From NCBI GenBank assembly GCA_937928775.1, contig CALFVI010000014.1:21028-85027 (forward strand): a stretch of 64,000 bases of DNA. Reading direction: 5' to 3'. The notes beneath the pieces are model-generated. The model was given only the letters and a program-made list of their open reading frames with translations, was not told the DNA's origin and made no database searches. Source of the DNA: an uncultured Elioraea sp. (GTDB lineage: Bacteria; Pseudomonadota; Alphaproteobacteria; Acetobacterales; Acetobacteraceae). Made by a program: the position numbers and the translations under genes. Of this stretch, positions 44,118-53,892 are shown in pieces (within the stretch, counting starts at the first letter, position 1; each line of letters starts with the position of its first letter).

Positions 44118-44888
44118 GTGATCCTTAACCCGACCGACGACGGCGGCGGCATCGCTATCCCCCAGCCCGCCCATGCCTGGATCTCCGCCCAGTTCGCGCA
44201 CGCCTGGGGAGGGACAGTGGCGGGGGTCGAGCGTCTCGACGAGACGTTGATCCTCGCCGTCGAGCAGCACGATATCGGCTGGCATGCGCTCGAGCGGGCG
44301 CCCTTGCGCGACCCCGCCACTGGCAGGCCGTACGACTTCATCACCCTGCCGCGGCCTGTGCACACAGCGCTCTGGTCGGACGGCGTGGCGACGGCGGAGG
44401 CCTGCTACGGAGCAGAGGTGGCGCTGCTGATTTCGCGGCACGGCCGTGCGGTCTATGCGCTGACGCCGGACGAGGCGAGGAGTGCTGAAGACCGGGCCGC
44501 GATTGCGCGCTTTCGTGCCGAACAGGATGCCGTCGAGGCGCGGCTGCGGCCGAGAGTCCCGCACGATGATGCAACCCTGGCCGAACGCGCGCGGCTTCTC
44601 TTCCTGTTCGATCTGCTCGCCCTCGTCGCCTGCGGCGCCTTCGGCGAAGGCGAGAAGCGCGCGCCGCCCGTCCGCCTGCACAATGCCGATGCACGCCTTG
44701 CACTCCGTTTTCAGACCGATCCGAACCGGCTTGAGATCGCGCCGTGGCCGTTCCGCGAGCGGCGCTTCGAGGTCGCCTGCCGAGCCCGCCGCCTCCCCGC
44801 CATCACCTTCGCCGACGAGGCGGCGATGCGCGAGACTTTGCGCGACGCGGACGAGTTCGAACACCGCGTCGCCGTCACGCCGTGCTAG
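44118..44888 (+). CDS. DUF3891 family protein
   Basis: QPAHAWISAQFAHAWGG and LAVEQHDIGWHALERAPLRDPATGRPYDF are typical of DUF3891. GTG start. Confidence 0.8.
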   Translation: MILNPTDDGGGIAIPQPAHAWISAQFAHAWGGTVAGVERLDETLILAVEQHDIGWHALERAPLRDPATGRPYDFITLPRPVHTALWSDGVATAEACYGAEVALLISRHGRAVYALTPDEARSAEDRAAIARFRAEQDAVEARLRPRVPHDDATLAERARLLFLFDLLALVACGAFGEGEKRAPPVRLHNADARLALRFQTDPNRLEIAPWPFRERRFEVACRARRLPAITFADEAAMRETLRDADEFEHRVAVTPC

Positions 44889-45331
44889 CCCACCTTCTCC
44901 CACCCCGTCTTTGTCTGCCGCCAGTAGGTCAGCGCGTGGCCCGCCGCCTTGGCACGACGCCAACGCTGGCGCGCCGCGGCCACCGCCGACTCGTCGTTGC
45001 CGTCGAACAGGTCGAACACGCGATCGAACCGATCGAGTATCGCGCTCTCCGCGCCTTCGACGAGGAACAGGTGGCGCGCGCCGTTCGGTGCCTCATCTGC
45101 CGTGGTGAGCCAAATCGGCTGCAGATCGGCCTCTCCCGTCGCGGCGGAGCCGTGCGGCAGCCAGTCCGGGTCAGGAGACAGCCACAGCGCGGTGTCGATG
45201 GCCGCGATCCGCTCCGTTGTCACGGCCTTCACCACCGCCCGCTCGCCGGATGCGAGCACGCGGCCGAGCAGTTTCGGCAACGCAACTTCGAGCGCGGTGC
45301 GGGTGAGGTGATAAAAGCCGATCTCGGCCAT
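44885..45331 (-). CDS. holC: DNA polymerase III chi subunit HolC
   Basis: MAEIGFYHLTRTALEVALPKLLGRVLASGERAVV...LFLVEGAESAILDRFDRVFDLFDGNDESAVAAARQRWRRAKAAGHALTYWRQ; next to pepA as in other Alphaproteobacteria. Confidence 0.88.
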   Translation of the reverse strand: MAEIGFYHLTRTALEVALPKLLGRVLASGERAVVKAVTTERIAAIDTALWLSPDPDWLPHGSAATGEADLQPIWLTTADEAPNGARHLFLVEGAESAILDRFDRVFDLFDGNDESAVAAARQRWRRAKAAGHALTYWRQTKTGWEKVG

Positions 45332-45341
45332 CGTTCGGCCC

Positions 45342-46769
45342 TTACGCGTCGGCGTCCTCGAAGCGGAGCGTGACCAGCCGATCGAGCAGCCGCGCACCGA
45401 ACCCAGACGCACCGCGAGAGCCAAGATCGCCATCCTCGGCGCGGAGATCCACTCCGGCGATGTCGAGATGCACCCAGGGCGTATCGGCGACGAAGCGCTT
45501 GAGGAAGATTGCGGCATGGCAAGCATCCGGCTGCAACCGCTCGGCCACGCAATTCTTCACCTCCGCGATGTCGCTTTTCAAAGCCTCAGCATACGCCTCA
45601 TTGAGCGGCATCGGCCAGACGGGTTCATCGACCTCCTCTCCCGCTGCCGCGAGATGGGTGGCCAGAGCGGCATCGGAGGCGAACATGCCGGCGCGATGGT
45701 TGCCGAGCGCCACCACGATCGCGCCCGTGAGCGTGGCGAGATCGATCATCGCCGCCGGCGCGTAGGCGATGCGCGTCCAGGCGAGGCAGTCGGCAAGCAC
45801 CAGCCGCCCTTCCGCATCCGTATCGATCACCTCAATCGTGGTGCCGTCCACCGCACGCACCACATCCGATGGTCGTTGCGATTCCGCTCCAATCATGTTC
45901 TCAACGAGACCGAGCACGGCGATGGCGGGGCAAGGCGACCGACGCCGCGCGAGCGCCAGGATCGCGCCTGCACAAGCCGCCGCACCCGCCATATCGGCGC
46001 GCATCTCCCACATCCTGTCGGCCGGTTTGAGGTCCACGCCCCCGGTATCGAACGTCACCCCCTTGCCGACGAAGGCGATCGGCGCGCGATCGAGCCCGCC
46101 CTTCCAGCGCAGCACGGCGAGGCAGGGCCGGTTGGCGGAACCCCGCGCGACGCCAAGCAGCGCCCCAAACCCGCGGCGGGCGAGCCAGTCGCGGTCGTGG
46201 ATCTCGACCTCGACCCCCTCCTCGGCGAGGCCGCGCAAGCGCGCAGCGAACGCTGTCGGTGTCAGCCGGTTTGCGGGCTCGGAGACGAGATCGCGGGCAA
46301 ACAAGGTTCCCGCCACGCCGGCCGAAAGCGTTTCCCACACCGCACCGGCATCGCGCTTGGCCTCAGTCAGCACCTCGAGGTGCTTAAGCCGCGGCAGCGG
46401 TTCGGCTGCATCGGTGCGGGTCTTCAGCCGGTCGAACCGCCAGGCGCGCAGGTTGGCGCCGACTGCCGCTTCCGCCGCGAGTTCCGGCGCAAGCCCAAGA
46501 GCTTCGACGACAAGCCGTTTCTCGGTGATCGCCGCGCCGGCCGCCCGCCCCGCAGCAGCGCGCACAGAGAAGGCGTCCGCCCGCGCGCCGAGCCCCGCGA
46601 GCACGACCAGACGCCCGGTTGCGTCCCGCCCCACGGCCACTTCGTCCGCCCTGCCGGCGAAGCCGAGCGTGCGCGCCAGCGGATCGCCGGCTGCTTGGTC
46701 GATTGTAAGGAGCCGGGCGCGTGCGGCCTTTGGGTGCCGATCGCGCCTGCAGAAGCGGACCGAGAGCAT
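45342..46769 (-). CDS. leucyl aminopeptidase family protein (M17), divergent paralogue
   Basis: KGVTFDTGGVDLKPADRMWEMRADMAGAAA and DTDAEGRLVLADCL metal/active-site motifs. Start placed at Met 46769. Confidence 0.9.
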   Translation of the reverse strand: MLSVRFCRRDRHPKAARARLLTIDQAAGDPLARTLGFAGRADEVAVGRDATGRLVVLAGLGARADAFSVRAAAGRAAGAAITEKRLVVEALGLAPELAAEAAVGANLRAWRFDRLKTRTDAAEPLPRLKHLEVLTEAKRDAGAVWETLSAGVAGTLFARDLVSEPANRLTPTAFAARLRGLAEEGVEVEIHDRDWLARRGFGALLGVARGSANRPCLAVLRWKGGLDRAPIAFVGKGVTFDTGGVDLKPADRMWEMRADMAGAAACAGAILALARRRSPCPAIAVLGLVENMIGAESQRPSDVVRAVDGTTIEVIDTDAEGRLVLADCLAWTRIAYAPAAMIDLATLTGAIVVALGNHRAGMFASDAALATHLAAAGEEVDEPVWPMPLNEAYAEALKSDIAEVKNCVAERLQPDACHAAIFLKRFVADTPWVHLDIAGVDLRAEDGDLGSRGASGFGARLLDRLVTLRFEDADA

Positions 46770-46800
46770 CGGCCCTGCCGACCCCTCGCCCAATCCGCCG

Positions 46801-48315
46801 TCAGCTCTGCTCGAAGTACTCGGCAACGAACCGATCGAGCAGACGCACGCCGAAGGCGGTGGCCCCTTTCGGCACGCAGGGCTTGTCCTTCGTCGACCAG
46901 GCCGTGCCGGCGATGTCAAGATGTGCCCAGGCCTTGCCGTTGACGAAGCGCTGCAAGAACTGCGCTGCGGTTATTGCCCCACCCGGCCGGCCGCCGATAT
47001 TCTTCATGTCGGCGATGTCGGACTTCAGCATCTTGTCATAGGCCTCGGCGAGCGGCATGCGCCAGAGAAGTTCTCCGGTCGCCTGGCCGGCCGCGATCAG
47101 TTTTTGCGCGAGTTCCTCGTCATTGGAAAAGAGACCGGCATGCTCGTGCCCGAGGCTGATCACGATCGCTCCCGTTAGTGTCGCGAGATCGATCATCACG
47201 CGCGGTTCGAAGCGGTCCTGGCAGTACCAGAGCACATCGGCCAGCACGAGCCTGCCCTCTGCTTCCGTATTGAGGACCTCGACGGTCTGGCCCGAGGCCG
47301 TGGTGACGACATCGCCTGGCCTCTGAGCGGTTCCCGAGGGCATGTTCTCGGCAAGCCCGAGCAAGCCCACCGCGTCCACCTTCGCCTTTCGCCCGGCCAG
47401 TGCAACCATCAGGCCGGCCACGGCGCCCGCTCCGGCCATGTCCCATTTCATCTCCTCCATACCCTGGGCCGGCTTGAGCGACACGCCGCCCGTATCGAAG
47501 GTGATGCCCTTGCCGATGAAGGCAAGCGGCTTGGTGGCCTCGCCTTTGCCCTTGCCCCGCACCTTCGCCGCCTTCGCCTCGGTGCCCGTCGCCCCGCGCC
47601 AGTGCAGCACGACGAGGCGCGGTTCGTTCGCACTGCCCTGGGCGACGCCGAGGAAGGCGCCGAAGCCGAGCTTCCGCATCTCCTTCGGCCCCAGAACCTC
47701 GACCTCGAGCCCGAGCGAGGCGAGACCCTGGCAGCGTTCAGCGAAGGCGGCCGGGGTGAGTACGTTTGGCGGCTCCGTCACCAGCTCACGGGTGAAGAAC
47801 ACCCCCTCGACGACCGCCTTCAGAGGGCCCCAGGCCGCGCGCGCCTTTGCCGGCTCGTCGTGCGCCACGGTAAGGCGCGCGAGTTTCGGCTTCTCCTCGG
47901 GCTTTTCCTTCGTGCGGTAGCGGTCGAAGCGCCAGGCGCGAAGCACCGCCCCCGTGGCCGCTTCGGCGGCCTGGGCCGGGGCGACGGGGCCCGGGTCGAG
48001 CACGGCGGATGGCTCCTGCGCCAAGGCTGCCGCCGCGGTGCCGGCCGCCTCCTCAGTGGCACGGCCTGCCGCCTCGGCCCGCTTGCCCACGCCCACCACC
48101 ACCACCCGCGACAGACCGGCACCGGGGGCGAGGATGGTCACGGTCTCGTTCTTCTTCGCCTTGAAGTTGACGGCGGCGAGCGCCCGCCCGATCGCCCCGC
48201 CTGTGGCGTTGTCAACGGCAGCACGCAGCCCCGAAGGCGGCTCGTCCTCCCCCACCAACAGGGCGAGCGCCCCGGATTCGGGCAGGGCGGGCTTGGCAAA
48301 GCTAACCTCGAGCAT
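46801..48315 (-). CDS. pepA: leucyl aminopeptidase (M17)
   Basis: GKGITFDTGGVSLKPAQGMEEMKWDMAGAGAVAG and NTEAEGRLVLADVLWY motifs. Start at Met 48315 (MLEVSFAKPALPE). Confidence 0.93.
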   Translation of the reverse strand: MLEVSFAKPALPESGALALLVGEDEPPSGLRAAVDNATGGAIGRALAAVNFKAKKNETVTILAPGAGLSRVVVVGVGKRAEAAGRATEEAAGTAAAALAQEPSAVLDPGPVAPAQAAEAATGAVLRAWRFDRYRTKEKPEEKPKLARLTVAHDEPAKARAAWGPLKAVVEGVFFTRELVTEPPNVLTPAAFAERCQGLASLGLEVEVLGPKEMRKLGFGAFLGVAQGSANEPRLVVLHWRGATGTEAKAAKVRGKGKGEATKPLAFIGKGITFDTGGVSLKPAQGMEEMKWDMAGAGAVAGLMVALAGRKAKVDAVGLLGLAENMPSGTAQRPGDVVTTASGQTVEVLNTEAEGRLVLADVLWYCQDRFEPRVMIDLATLTGAIVISLGHEHAGLFSNDEELAQKLIAAGQATGELLWRMPLAEAYDKMLKSDIADMKNIGGRPGGAITAAQFLQRFVNGKAWAHLDIAGTAWSTKDKPCVPKGATAFGVRLLDRFVAEYFEQS

Positions 48316-48404
48316 GCGACTCCCCGTGCAACAACTGTGACACGACTGTAGCAACGGCCAGAGGCTTTGCCAGGGTCAGTTCCGGCACGCTACACGGCGC
48401 GCCC

Positions 48405-49166
48405 ATGACCGATGACCAGAGACTGGCGCTTGCCATACGCCTGGCCCGCGAGGCGGCAGGAGTGATCCTTGCTGCACGCAAGGCGGGGGTGACGGTCGCG
48501 GCCAAGGGTGACCTGACCCCCGTTACCGAGGCCGATCACGCGGCGGAGCGGCTGATCGTCTGCGCCATTCGGGCCGAAGACCCGGGCGTGACGGTGATCG
48601 CCGAGGAGGAGGTGGCAGCGGGGCAGGTTGGACCGCTCGGCGATGCGTGGTGGTTGATCGATCCCCTGGATGGCACGCGCGGCTTCGTGGAAGGGCGTGA
48701 CGAGTTCGCGGTCTGCCTCGGCTTCGTGCGCGCCGGACGGCCCGTGCTCGGGGCTATTGCTCTGCCCGCCTCGAACGAAGTGTTCTGGGGCATGGTCGGG
48801 CATGGCGCCTGGAAGGAGGATCCTAGGGGGCGGCGGCCGATTGCGGCGCGCGTGCCGCCGCCTGAGGGGCTCACCGTCTTCGCCTCGCGCCATCACGCGA
48901 ACGACCCGCGGCTTGCGCGCTTCGTCGCGGGGCTGCCGGTGGCCCGCCTGGTGAACGCGGCGTCGGCTCTGAAGTTCTGCCGCGTGGCCGAAGGTGAGGC
49001 CGACCTCTACCCGCGCTTCGGCCGCACCATGGAGTGGGACACCGCCGGGGCGCAGGCGATCGTCGAGGCTGCCGGTGGCAGCGTGACCACCCTCGCTGGC
49101 GTGCCCCTCACCTACGGCAAGCGGGACTTCGTCAACCCTGATTTCGTCTGCCGCGGCCGTCCGTGA
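48405..49166 (+). CDS. cysQ: 3'(2'),5'-bisphosphate nucleotidase CysQ / inositol monophosphatase family
   Basis: TPVTEADHAAERLI, WLIDPLDGTRGFVEGRDEFAVCLGFV and EWDTAGAQAIVEAAGG motifs. Confidence 0.88.
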   Translation: MTDDQRLALAIRLAREAAGVILAARKAGVTVAAKGDLTPVTEADHAAERLIVCAIRAEDPGVTVIAEEEVAAGQVGPLGDAWWLIDPLDGTRGFVEGRDEFAVCLGFVRAGRPVLGAIALPASNEVFWGMVGHGAWKEDPRGRRPIAARVPPPEGLTVFASRHHANDPRLARFVAGLPVARLVNAASALKFCRVAEGEADLYPRFGRTMEWDTAGAQAIVEAAGGSVTTLAGVPLTYGKRDFVNPDFVCRGRP

Positions 49167-50152
49167 CGCGCATTCTCGCCGCCGATGCTGCCGGAATCGC
49201 CGAGGCGGCCGCGCTGCTCAGCGCGGGCGGGCTGGTCGCCTTCCCGACCGAGACCGTCTACGGGCTCGGGGCGGATGCGACGGACGACCGCGCTGTCGCC
49301 CGGATCTTCGCGGCGAAGGAAAGACCACGCTTCAACCCTCTGATCGTGCATGTTTCCGATCAAGAAGCGGCCTTCCGCCTCGGGCGCAGCGACCACCGTG
49401 CGCGCGCCCTCGCCCTAGCCTTCTGGCCAGGGCCCCTCACCCTCGTGCTTCCCGCGATCGCGGACTGCCCGGTGTCTCTGCTCGCCCGCGCCGGGCTCGA
49501 CACTGTCGCCGTCAGGGTACCAGCTCATCCCGTCGCCCAGGCCCTGCTCGCCGAGGCCGGGCTGCCAATCGCCGCCCCCTCGGCCAACCGCTCGGGCCAT
49601 GTGAGCCCGACCACCGCCGCCCACGTGCTCGACGATCTCGCCGGCCGAATCGATGCGGTCTTGGACGGGGGTCCCTGCCCGGTCGGGGTCGAAAGCACGG
49701 TGCTCGACCTCAGTGACGAGGGCGCAACACTGCTCCGCCCGGGCGGCGTGACCGTGGAGGCGATCGAAGCAGTGATCGGGCCGATCGCCCCTCCCGGGCG
49801 CGGCAACGAGGCCGCGCCGAAAAGCCCCGGGCGCCTCACCAGCCACTATGCGCCGAGCCTTCCGCTTCGGCTCGATGCGCGGAGCATCGGCCCGGATGAG
49901 GCCCTGCTTGCCTTCGGCCCCTCCCCTCCGCCTGCGGCGTGCGCGATCAATCTCTCGCCCACGGGCGACCTCACAGAAGCGGCGGCGCAGCTCTATGCCG
50001 CGCTGCGCGCCCTCGATACTGAAGCTCGCCAGCGGGGGCTGACGCGGATCGCGGTGATGCCAATTCCCGCCCAAGGGCTTGGCCTTGCCATCGCCGACCG
50101 TCTTCGCCGGGCAGCCGGACCGCGCTGCCCGCCCGATGGCGACAGCGGTTGA
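49163..50152 (+). CDS. tsaC: L-threonylcarbamoyladenylate synthase (YrdC/Sua5)
   Basis: GGLVAFPTETVYGLGADATDDRAVARIFAAKERPRFNPLIVHV, PSANRSGHVSPTTA; C-terminal Sua5 domain. Confidence 0.93.
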   Translation: MTRILAADAAGIAEAAALLSAGGLVAFPTETVYGLGADATDDRAVARIFAAKERPRFNPLIVHVSDQEAAFRLGRSDHRARALALAFWPGPLTLVLPAIADCPVSLLARAGLDTVAVRVPAHPVAQALLAEAGLPIAAPSANRSGHVSPTTAAHVLDDLAGRIDAVLDGGPCPVGVESTVLDLSDEGATLLRPGGVTVEAIEAVIGPIAPPGRGNEAAPKSPGRLTSHYAPSLPLRLDARSIGPDEALLAFGPSPPPAACAINLSPTGDLTEAAAQLYAALRALDTEARQRGLTRIAVMPIPAQGLGLAIADRLRRAAGPRCPPDGDSG

Positions 50153-50184
50153 CCCGCCCACGCTTAGGGCGCAAGCCTCGCCCC

Positions 50185-51627
50185 ATGCCTGATACCACCG
50201 CCCACGCCCCCTCGCTGCCGTGCGCCGTGCGCGACCGTCTCCTCGCCGTGCTCGGCCCGCGCGGGCTTGTCGTCGAGCCGGGCGAGGTCGCGCCCTACAC
50301 CAGCGACTGGCGGGGCTTGTTCAGCGGCTCGGCGCTTGCCGTGCTGCGGCCGGCTTCGACCGCAGAGTGCGCCGCCGCCGTGCAGATCTGCGCAGCAGCT
50401 GGGCTGAAGATCGTGCCGCAGGCCGGCAATACCTCGCTCGTTGGCGGCTCGACCCCGCTCGGTCGCGGCGACGAGGTGATCCTGTCGGTGGCGCGGATGA
50501 ACCGCATTCTTGCCATCGATCCGGTCGATCTGACCATGGAGGTCGAGGCAGGCGCGGTGCTCGCCGAGGTGCAGAAGGCGGCAGAGGGGGCGGGATGCCT
50601 GTTTCCGCTTTCCCTCTCTTCAGAAGGAACCGCGCAAGTCGGCGGCCTGATCAGCAGCAATGCAGGCGGGAACACGACGGTGCGCTACGGCAACATGCGC
50701 GACCAGGTGCTCGGGCTCGAGGTGGTGCTCGCCGATGGCAGCGTGCTCGACCTGATGCGACGGTTGCGCAAGGACAATCCGGGATACGCCCTCCGCCACC
50801 TCTTTATTGGCGCGGAAGGCACGCTCGGCATCATCACCCGCGCGGTGCTGCGGCTCCAGCCGGCGAACAGGGACACCGCCGTCGCGCTGGCCGCTGTCGC
50901 CTCGGTTGAGGCAGCGCTTGATCTCCTCGGTCGCGTGCGGAGGCATGCCGGGCCGTCACTGAACGCGTTCGAACTGATGGACCGTTTCGGCGTCGCGCTC
51001 GTGTTGAAGCACATTCCCGGCACGCAAGATCCGCTCGCCGAACCCCATCCTTACTACTGTCTGATCGAACTCTCCTCACCTGCTTCGGAGGCCGGACTGC
51101 GCGCGGGTCTGGAGTCGGTGCTGGCGGAGGCGATCGAGGATGGGCTTGTCCGCGATGCCACGCTGGCCGAAAGCGAAGCGCAGCGACGCGCGCTGTGGCG
51201 CCTGCGCGAGGAGCACGCCGAGGCGCAGAAGCGCGAGGGTGCCTCGGTGAAGAACGACGTTTCGGTTCCGATCTCACGCATCCCCGACCTGCTGCGCGAG
51301 GGCACGGCGGCCGTGCGCGCGATCATCCCCGATGTGCGTCCCTGCGCCTTCGGCCATCTCGGCGACGGCAACATCCATTTCAACTTCTCCCGCCCGGTCG
51401 AGATGACGAACGAGGACTTCCTCGCCCGCTGGGACGACATCGTCGCTGCGGTGAATGAGGTGGTGCGTCGCCTGGGCGGCAGCTTCGCCGCTGAGCACGG
51501 TATCGGCCGGCTGAAGACAGCCACCCTCGCAGCCTGGCGGGCGGAGCCGGAACTCGAGGTGATGCGCCGCCTGAAGCGCGCGCTCGATCCGACGGGCCTC
51601 TTCAACCCAGGCAAGCTCTTGCCCTGA
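50185..51627 (+). CDS. FAD-binding oxidoreductase (GlcD / D-2-hydroxyacid dehydrogenase-like)
   Basis: PQAGNTSLVGGSTPLG, SNAGGNTTVRYGNMRDQVLGLEVVLADG and FNPGKLLP. Start placed at ATG 50185. Confidence 0.9.
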   Translation: MPDTTAHAPSLPCAVRDRLLAVLGPRGLVVEPGEVAPYTSDWRGLFSGSALAVLRPASTAECAAAVQICAAAGLKIVPQAGNTSLVGGSTPLGRGDEVILSVARMNRILAIDPVDLTMEVEAGAVLAEVQKAAEGAGCLFPLSLSSEGTAQVGGLISSNAGGNTTVRYGNMRDQVLGLEVVLADGSVLDLMRRLRKDNPGYALRHLFIGAEGTLGIITRAVLRLQPANRDTAVALAAVASVEAALDLLGRVRRHAGPSLNAFELMDRFGVALVLKHIPGTQDPLAEPHPYYCLIELSSPASEAGLRAGLESVLAEAIEDGLVRDATLAESEAQRRALWRLREEHAEAQKREGASVKNDVSVPISRIPDLLREGTAAVRAIIPDVRPCAFGHLGDGNIHFNFSRPVEMTNEDFLARWDDIVAAVNEVVRRLGGSFAAEHGIGRLKTATLAAWRAEPELEVMRRLKRALDPTGLFNPGKLLP

Positions 51628-51649
51628 GCGACAGAGCGACCGCGCGCCC

Positions 51650-52768
51650 ATGTCCCGGCTGACCCGCTACATCCTGCACCAGCTCGCAGTGGGCCTTGTC
51701 GCCGTAACCCTCGGGCTCGCCCTGCTCGTGTGGCTGACACAGAGCCTGCGCTTCCTGGACCTTGTGCTCAATCGCGGGCTCTCTCTCGGTGTCTTCCTCG
51801 AGCTGACCGCGTACATGCTGCCAAATTTCATCGCAGTGGTGCTGCCGGTGACCACCTTCATCGTCGTACTTGCCGTCTATCATCGGCTGGAAAACGACCG
51901 CGAACTGGTGGCCATGCGCGCAGCGGGCCTCAGCCCGCTCGCTCTGGCCCGCCCGGCCCTGATCATCGCCTCCGCGGTAGCCGCGATCGGGTGGGCGATG
52001 AACCTGTGGGTGGTGCCAGAGACCTACCGCGCGTTCCGCGAATACCAGTTCGACATTCGCCACCGCATGGCAGCGGTATTGCTGCAGGAGGGCGTGTTCT
52101 CGAATCTCGGCGAGGGGCTGACGGTGTTCGTGCGCGCACGCGAAGCGGACGGCTCGTTTCGCGGTATTCTGCTGCACGACGCGCGCGACCCGCGTGCTCC
52201 GGCCACCGTCTTCGCCGAGCGTGCCTGGTTCACGGTGGAGGAGGGCGCGCCCAGGGCGGTGCTCATCAACGGGTTGCGCCAGGAGCTTGAGCCTCGCACC
52301 GGCACCGTGCGCACGCTCAGCTTCAGGGAGAACCAGATCACCATCGCCACACCGGCTATGCGCGAGGAGGAACGCTACCGGGAGGCGCGCGAACGGACCG
52401 TGGGCGAGCTCCTGTTCCCCGATCCAGGCGACCAGATCAGCGAGCGCGACCGACGCCGCTTCTTGGCCGAGGCGCACCAGAGGCTGAGCGGCCCTTTCGT
52501 TGCCGTCTCCCTCGTGTTGGTCGCGCTCGCTTTCCTGCTCGGCGGCGACTTCAGCCGGTTCGGCAAGGCGCGGCGGATGGGCGCCGCGGTGCTGGTGGGT
52601 GCCGGCTTGATTGCAGCCGGTGTGACGCTCGGCAATCTCGCGGCACGGCACCTCGTGCTGGTGCCGATGATCTGGCTGCACGCCCTCCTGCCCGGGATCA
52701 TCGCCCTCATCTGGCTTCTCGCGCCGTGGCAGGGCCGCCACCCGGCCGGGATGGCGGCCGCGCGCTGA
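51650..52768 (+). CDS. lptF: LPS export ABC transporter permease LptF
   Basis: LTRYILHQLAVGLVAVTLGLALLVWLTQSLRFLDLVLNRGLSLGVFLELTAYMLPNFIAVVLPVTTFI; located before lptG. Confidence 0.93.
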   Translation: MSRLTRYILHQLAVGLVAVTLGLALLVWLTQSLRFLDLVLNRGLSLGVFLELTAYMLPNFIAVVLPVTTFIVVLAVYHRLENDRELVAMRAAGLSPLALARPALIIASAVAAIGWAMNLWVVPETYRAFREYQFDIRHRMAAVLLQEGVFSNLGEGLTVFVRAREADGSFRGILLHDARDPRAPATVFAERAWFTVEEGAPRAVLINGLRQELEPRTGTVRTLSFRENQITIATPAMREEERYREARERTVGELLFPDPGDQISERDRRRFLAEAHQRLSGPFVAVSLVLVALAFLLGGDFSRFGKARRMGAAVLVGAGLIAAGVTLGNLAARHLVLVPMIWLHALLPGIIALIWLLAPWQGRHPAGMAAAR

Positions 52769-52779
52769 GGCCGGCGACC

Positions 52780-53892
52780 ATGCGGCTGCCGCGCGTCCTT
52801 CCCCTCTACGTCGGACGGGTGTTCCTCGCTTCGACGCTTTCCGTGCTGGCCGGCTTGCTCGCGATCGTCGCGCTCCTCGACGTGATCGAACTCACTCGCC
52901 GGGCGGCGGGGCGAACCGAGGTGCCGTTTTCCCGCCTGGCCGAGATCACGGCGTTGAAACTGCCGTTTCTTGCCATCGAGATCCTGCCGTTTGCGGTGTT
53001 GATCGGCGGCCTCATCGCATTTTGGCGTCTGACGCGCAGCTCCGAACTGATCGTCGCACGTGCTGCCGGAATTTCCGCCTGGCAGTTTCTTGCCCTGCCC
53101 GTGCTCGCAGCGCTCGCCCTCGGCATCGTGGCGATCACGACGGTCAGTCCTGTCGCCGCCGTGCTGTTCGCGCGTGCCGACCGCCTCGATGCGACCTTGC
53201 TGCGCGGCGGCGCGGGCCCCTTGGGCCTGACGGGAGGTGGGCTGTGGCTGAAGCAGCGCGACAGCGGCCTTGTCGCGCAGGGCAGCGCCATCCTGTACGG
53301 GGCGCGCGTGCAAGCCTCCGGCGAGCGGCTGGTGCTCGAGCGCGTGTCCGTCTTCCGGCTCGGCCCGGATGATCGGCCAGTCGGGCGCATCGAGGCGGAG
53401 CGCGCCGTACTCGAGCCGGGCTTTTGGCGCCTGGAGAACGCCGCCGTGCTTGCCAATGATCGTTTTTCGGCCCCGGTGCCGGCGCTCCTCCTGCCAAGCG
53501 ATCTCACCCTCGAGCGACTGCAGGAAGGGCTCGCCCCGCCCGATACGCTCTCGTTTTGGGACCTGCCGAGGTTCGCTCGCCTGCTTGAGGAGGCGGGGTT
53601 TCCGGCCCAGCGTCACCGGCTGCGATTCCACATGCTGCTCGCGCTTCCTGTTCTGGCCGCGACCATGGCGTTGGTGGCAGCTGGCTTCGCGATGCGGCCG
53701 GCGCGCCGCGGCGGCGCCGCGTTTCTGGCTGCGGCCGGAGTGGGAGCGGGGTTCAGCCTCTTCACCTTCACCAAGGTGGTGGGAGAATTCGGCGTCGGCG
53801 GCGCGCTGCCGATCGGCCTTGCCGCCTGGACGCCGACCGTGGTCGGGCTGATGCTGGCGCTGTCCCTTCTCCTGCATCAGGAGGACGGGTGA
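52780..53892 (+). CDS. lptG: LPS export ABC transporter permease LptG
   Basis: YVGRVFLASTLSVLAGLLAIVALLDVIELTRR, LKLPFLAIEILPFAVLIGGLIAFWRL. Start placed at ATG 52780. Confidence 0.93.
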   Translation: MRLPRVLPLYVGRVFLASTLSVLAGLLAIVALLDVIELTRRAAGRTEVPFSRLAEITALKLPFLAIEILPFAVLIGGLIAFWRLTRSSELIVARAAGISAWQFLALPVLAALALGIVAITTVSPVAAVLFARADRLDATLLRGGAGPLGLTGGGLWLKQRDSGLVAQGSAILYGARVQASGERLVLERVSVFRLGPDDRPVGRIEAERAVLEPGFWRLENAAVLANDRFSAPVPALLLPSDLTLERLQEGLAPPDTLSFWDLPRFARLLEEAGFPAQRHRLRFHMLLALPVLAATMALVAAGFAMRPARRGGAAFLAAAGVGAGFSLFTFTKVVGEFGVGGALPIGLAAWTPTVVGLMLALSLLLHQEDG

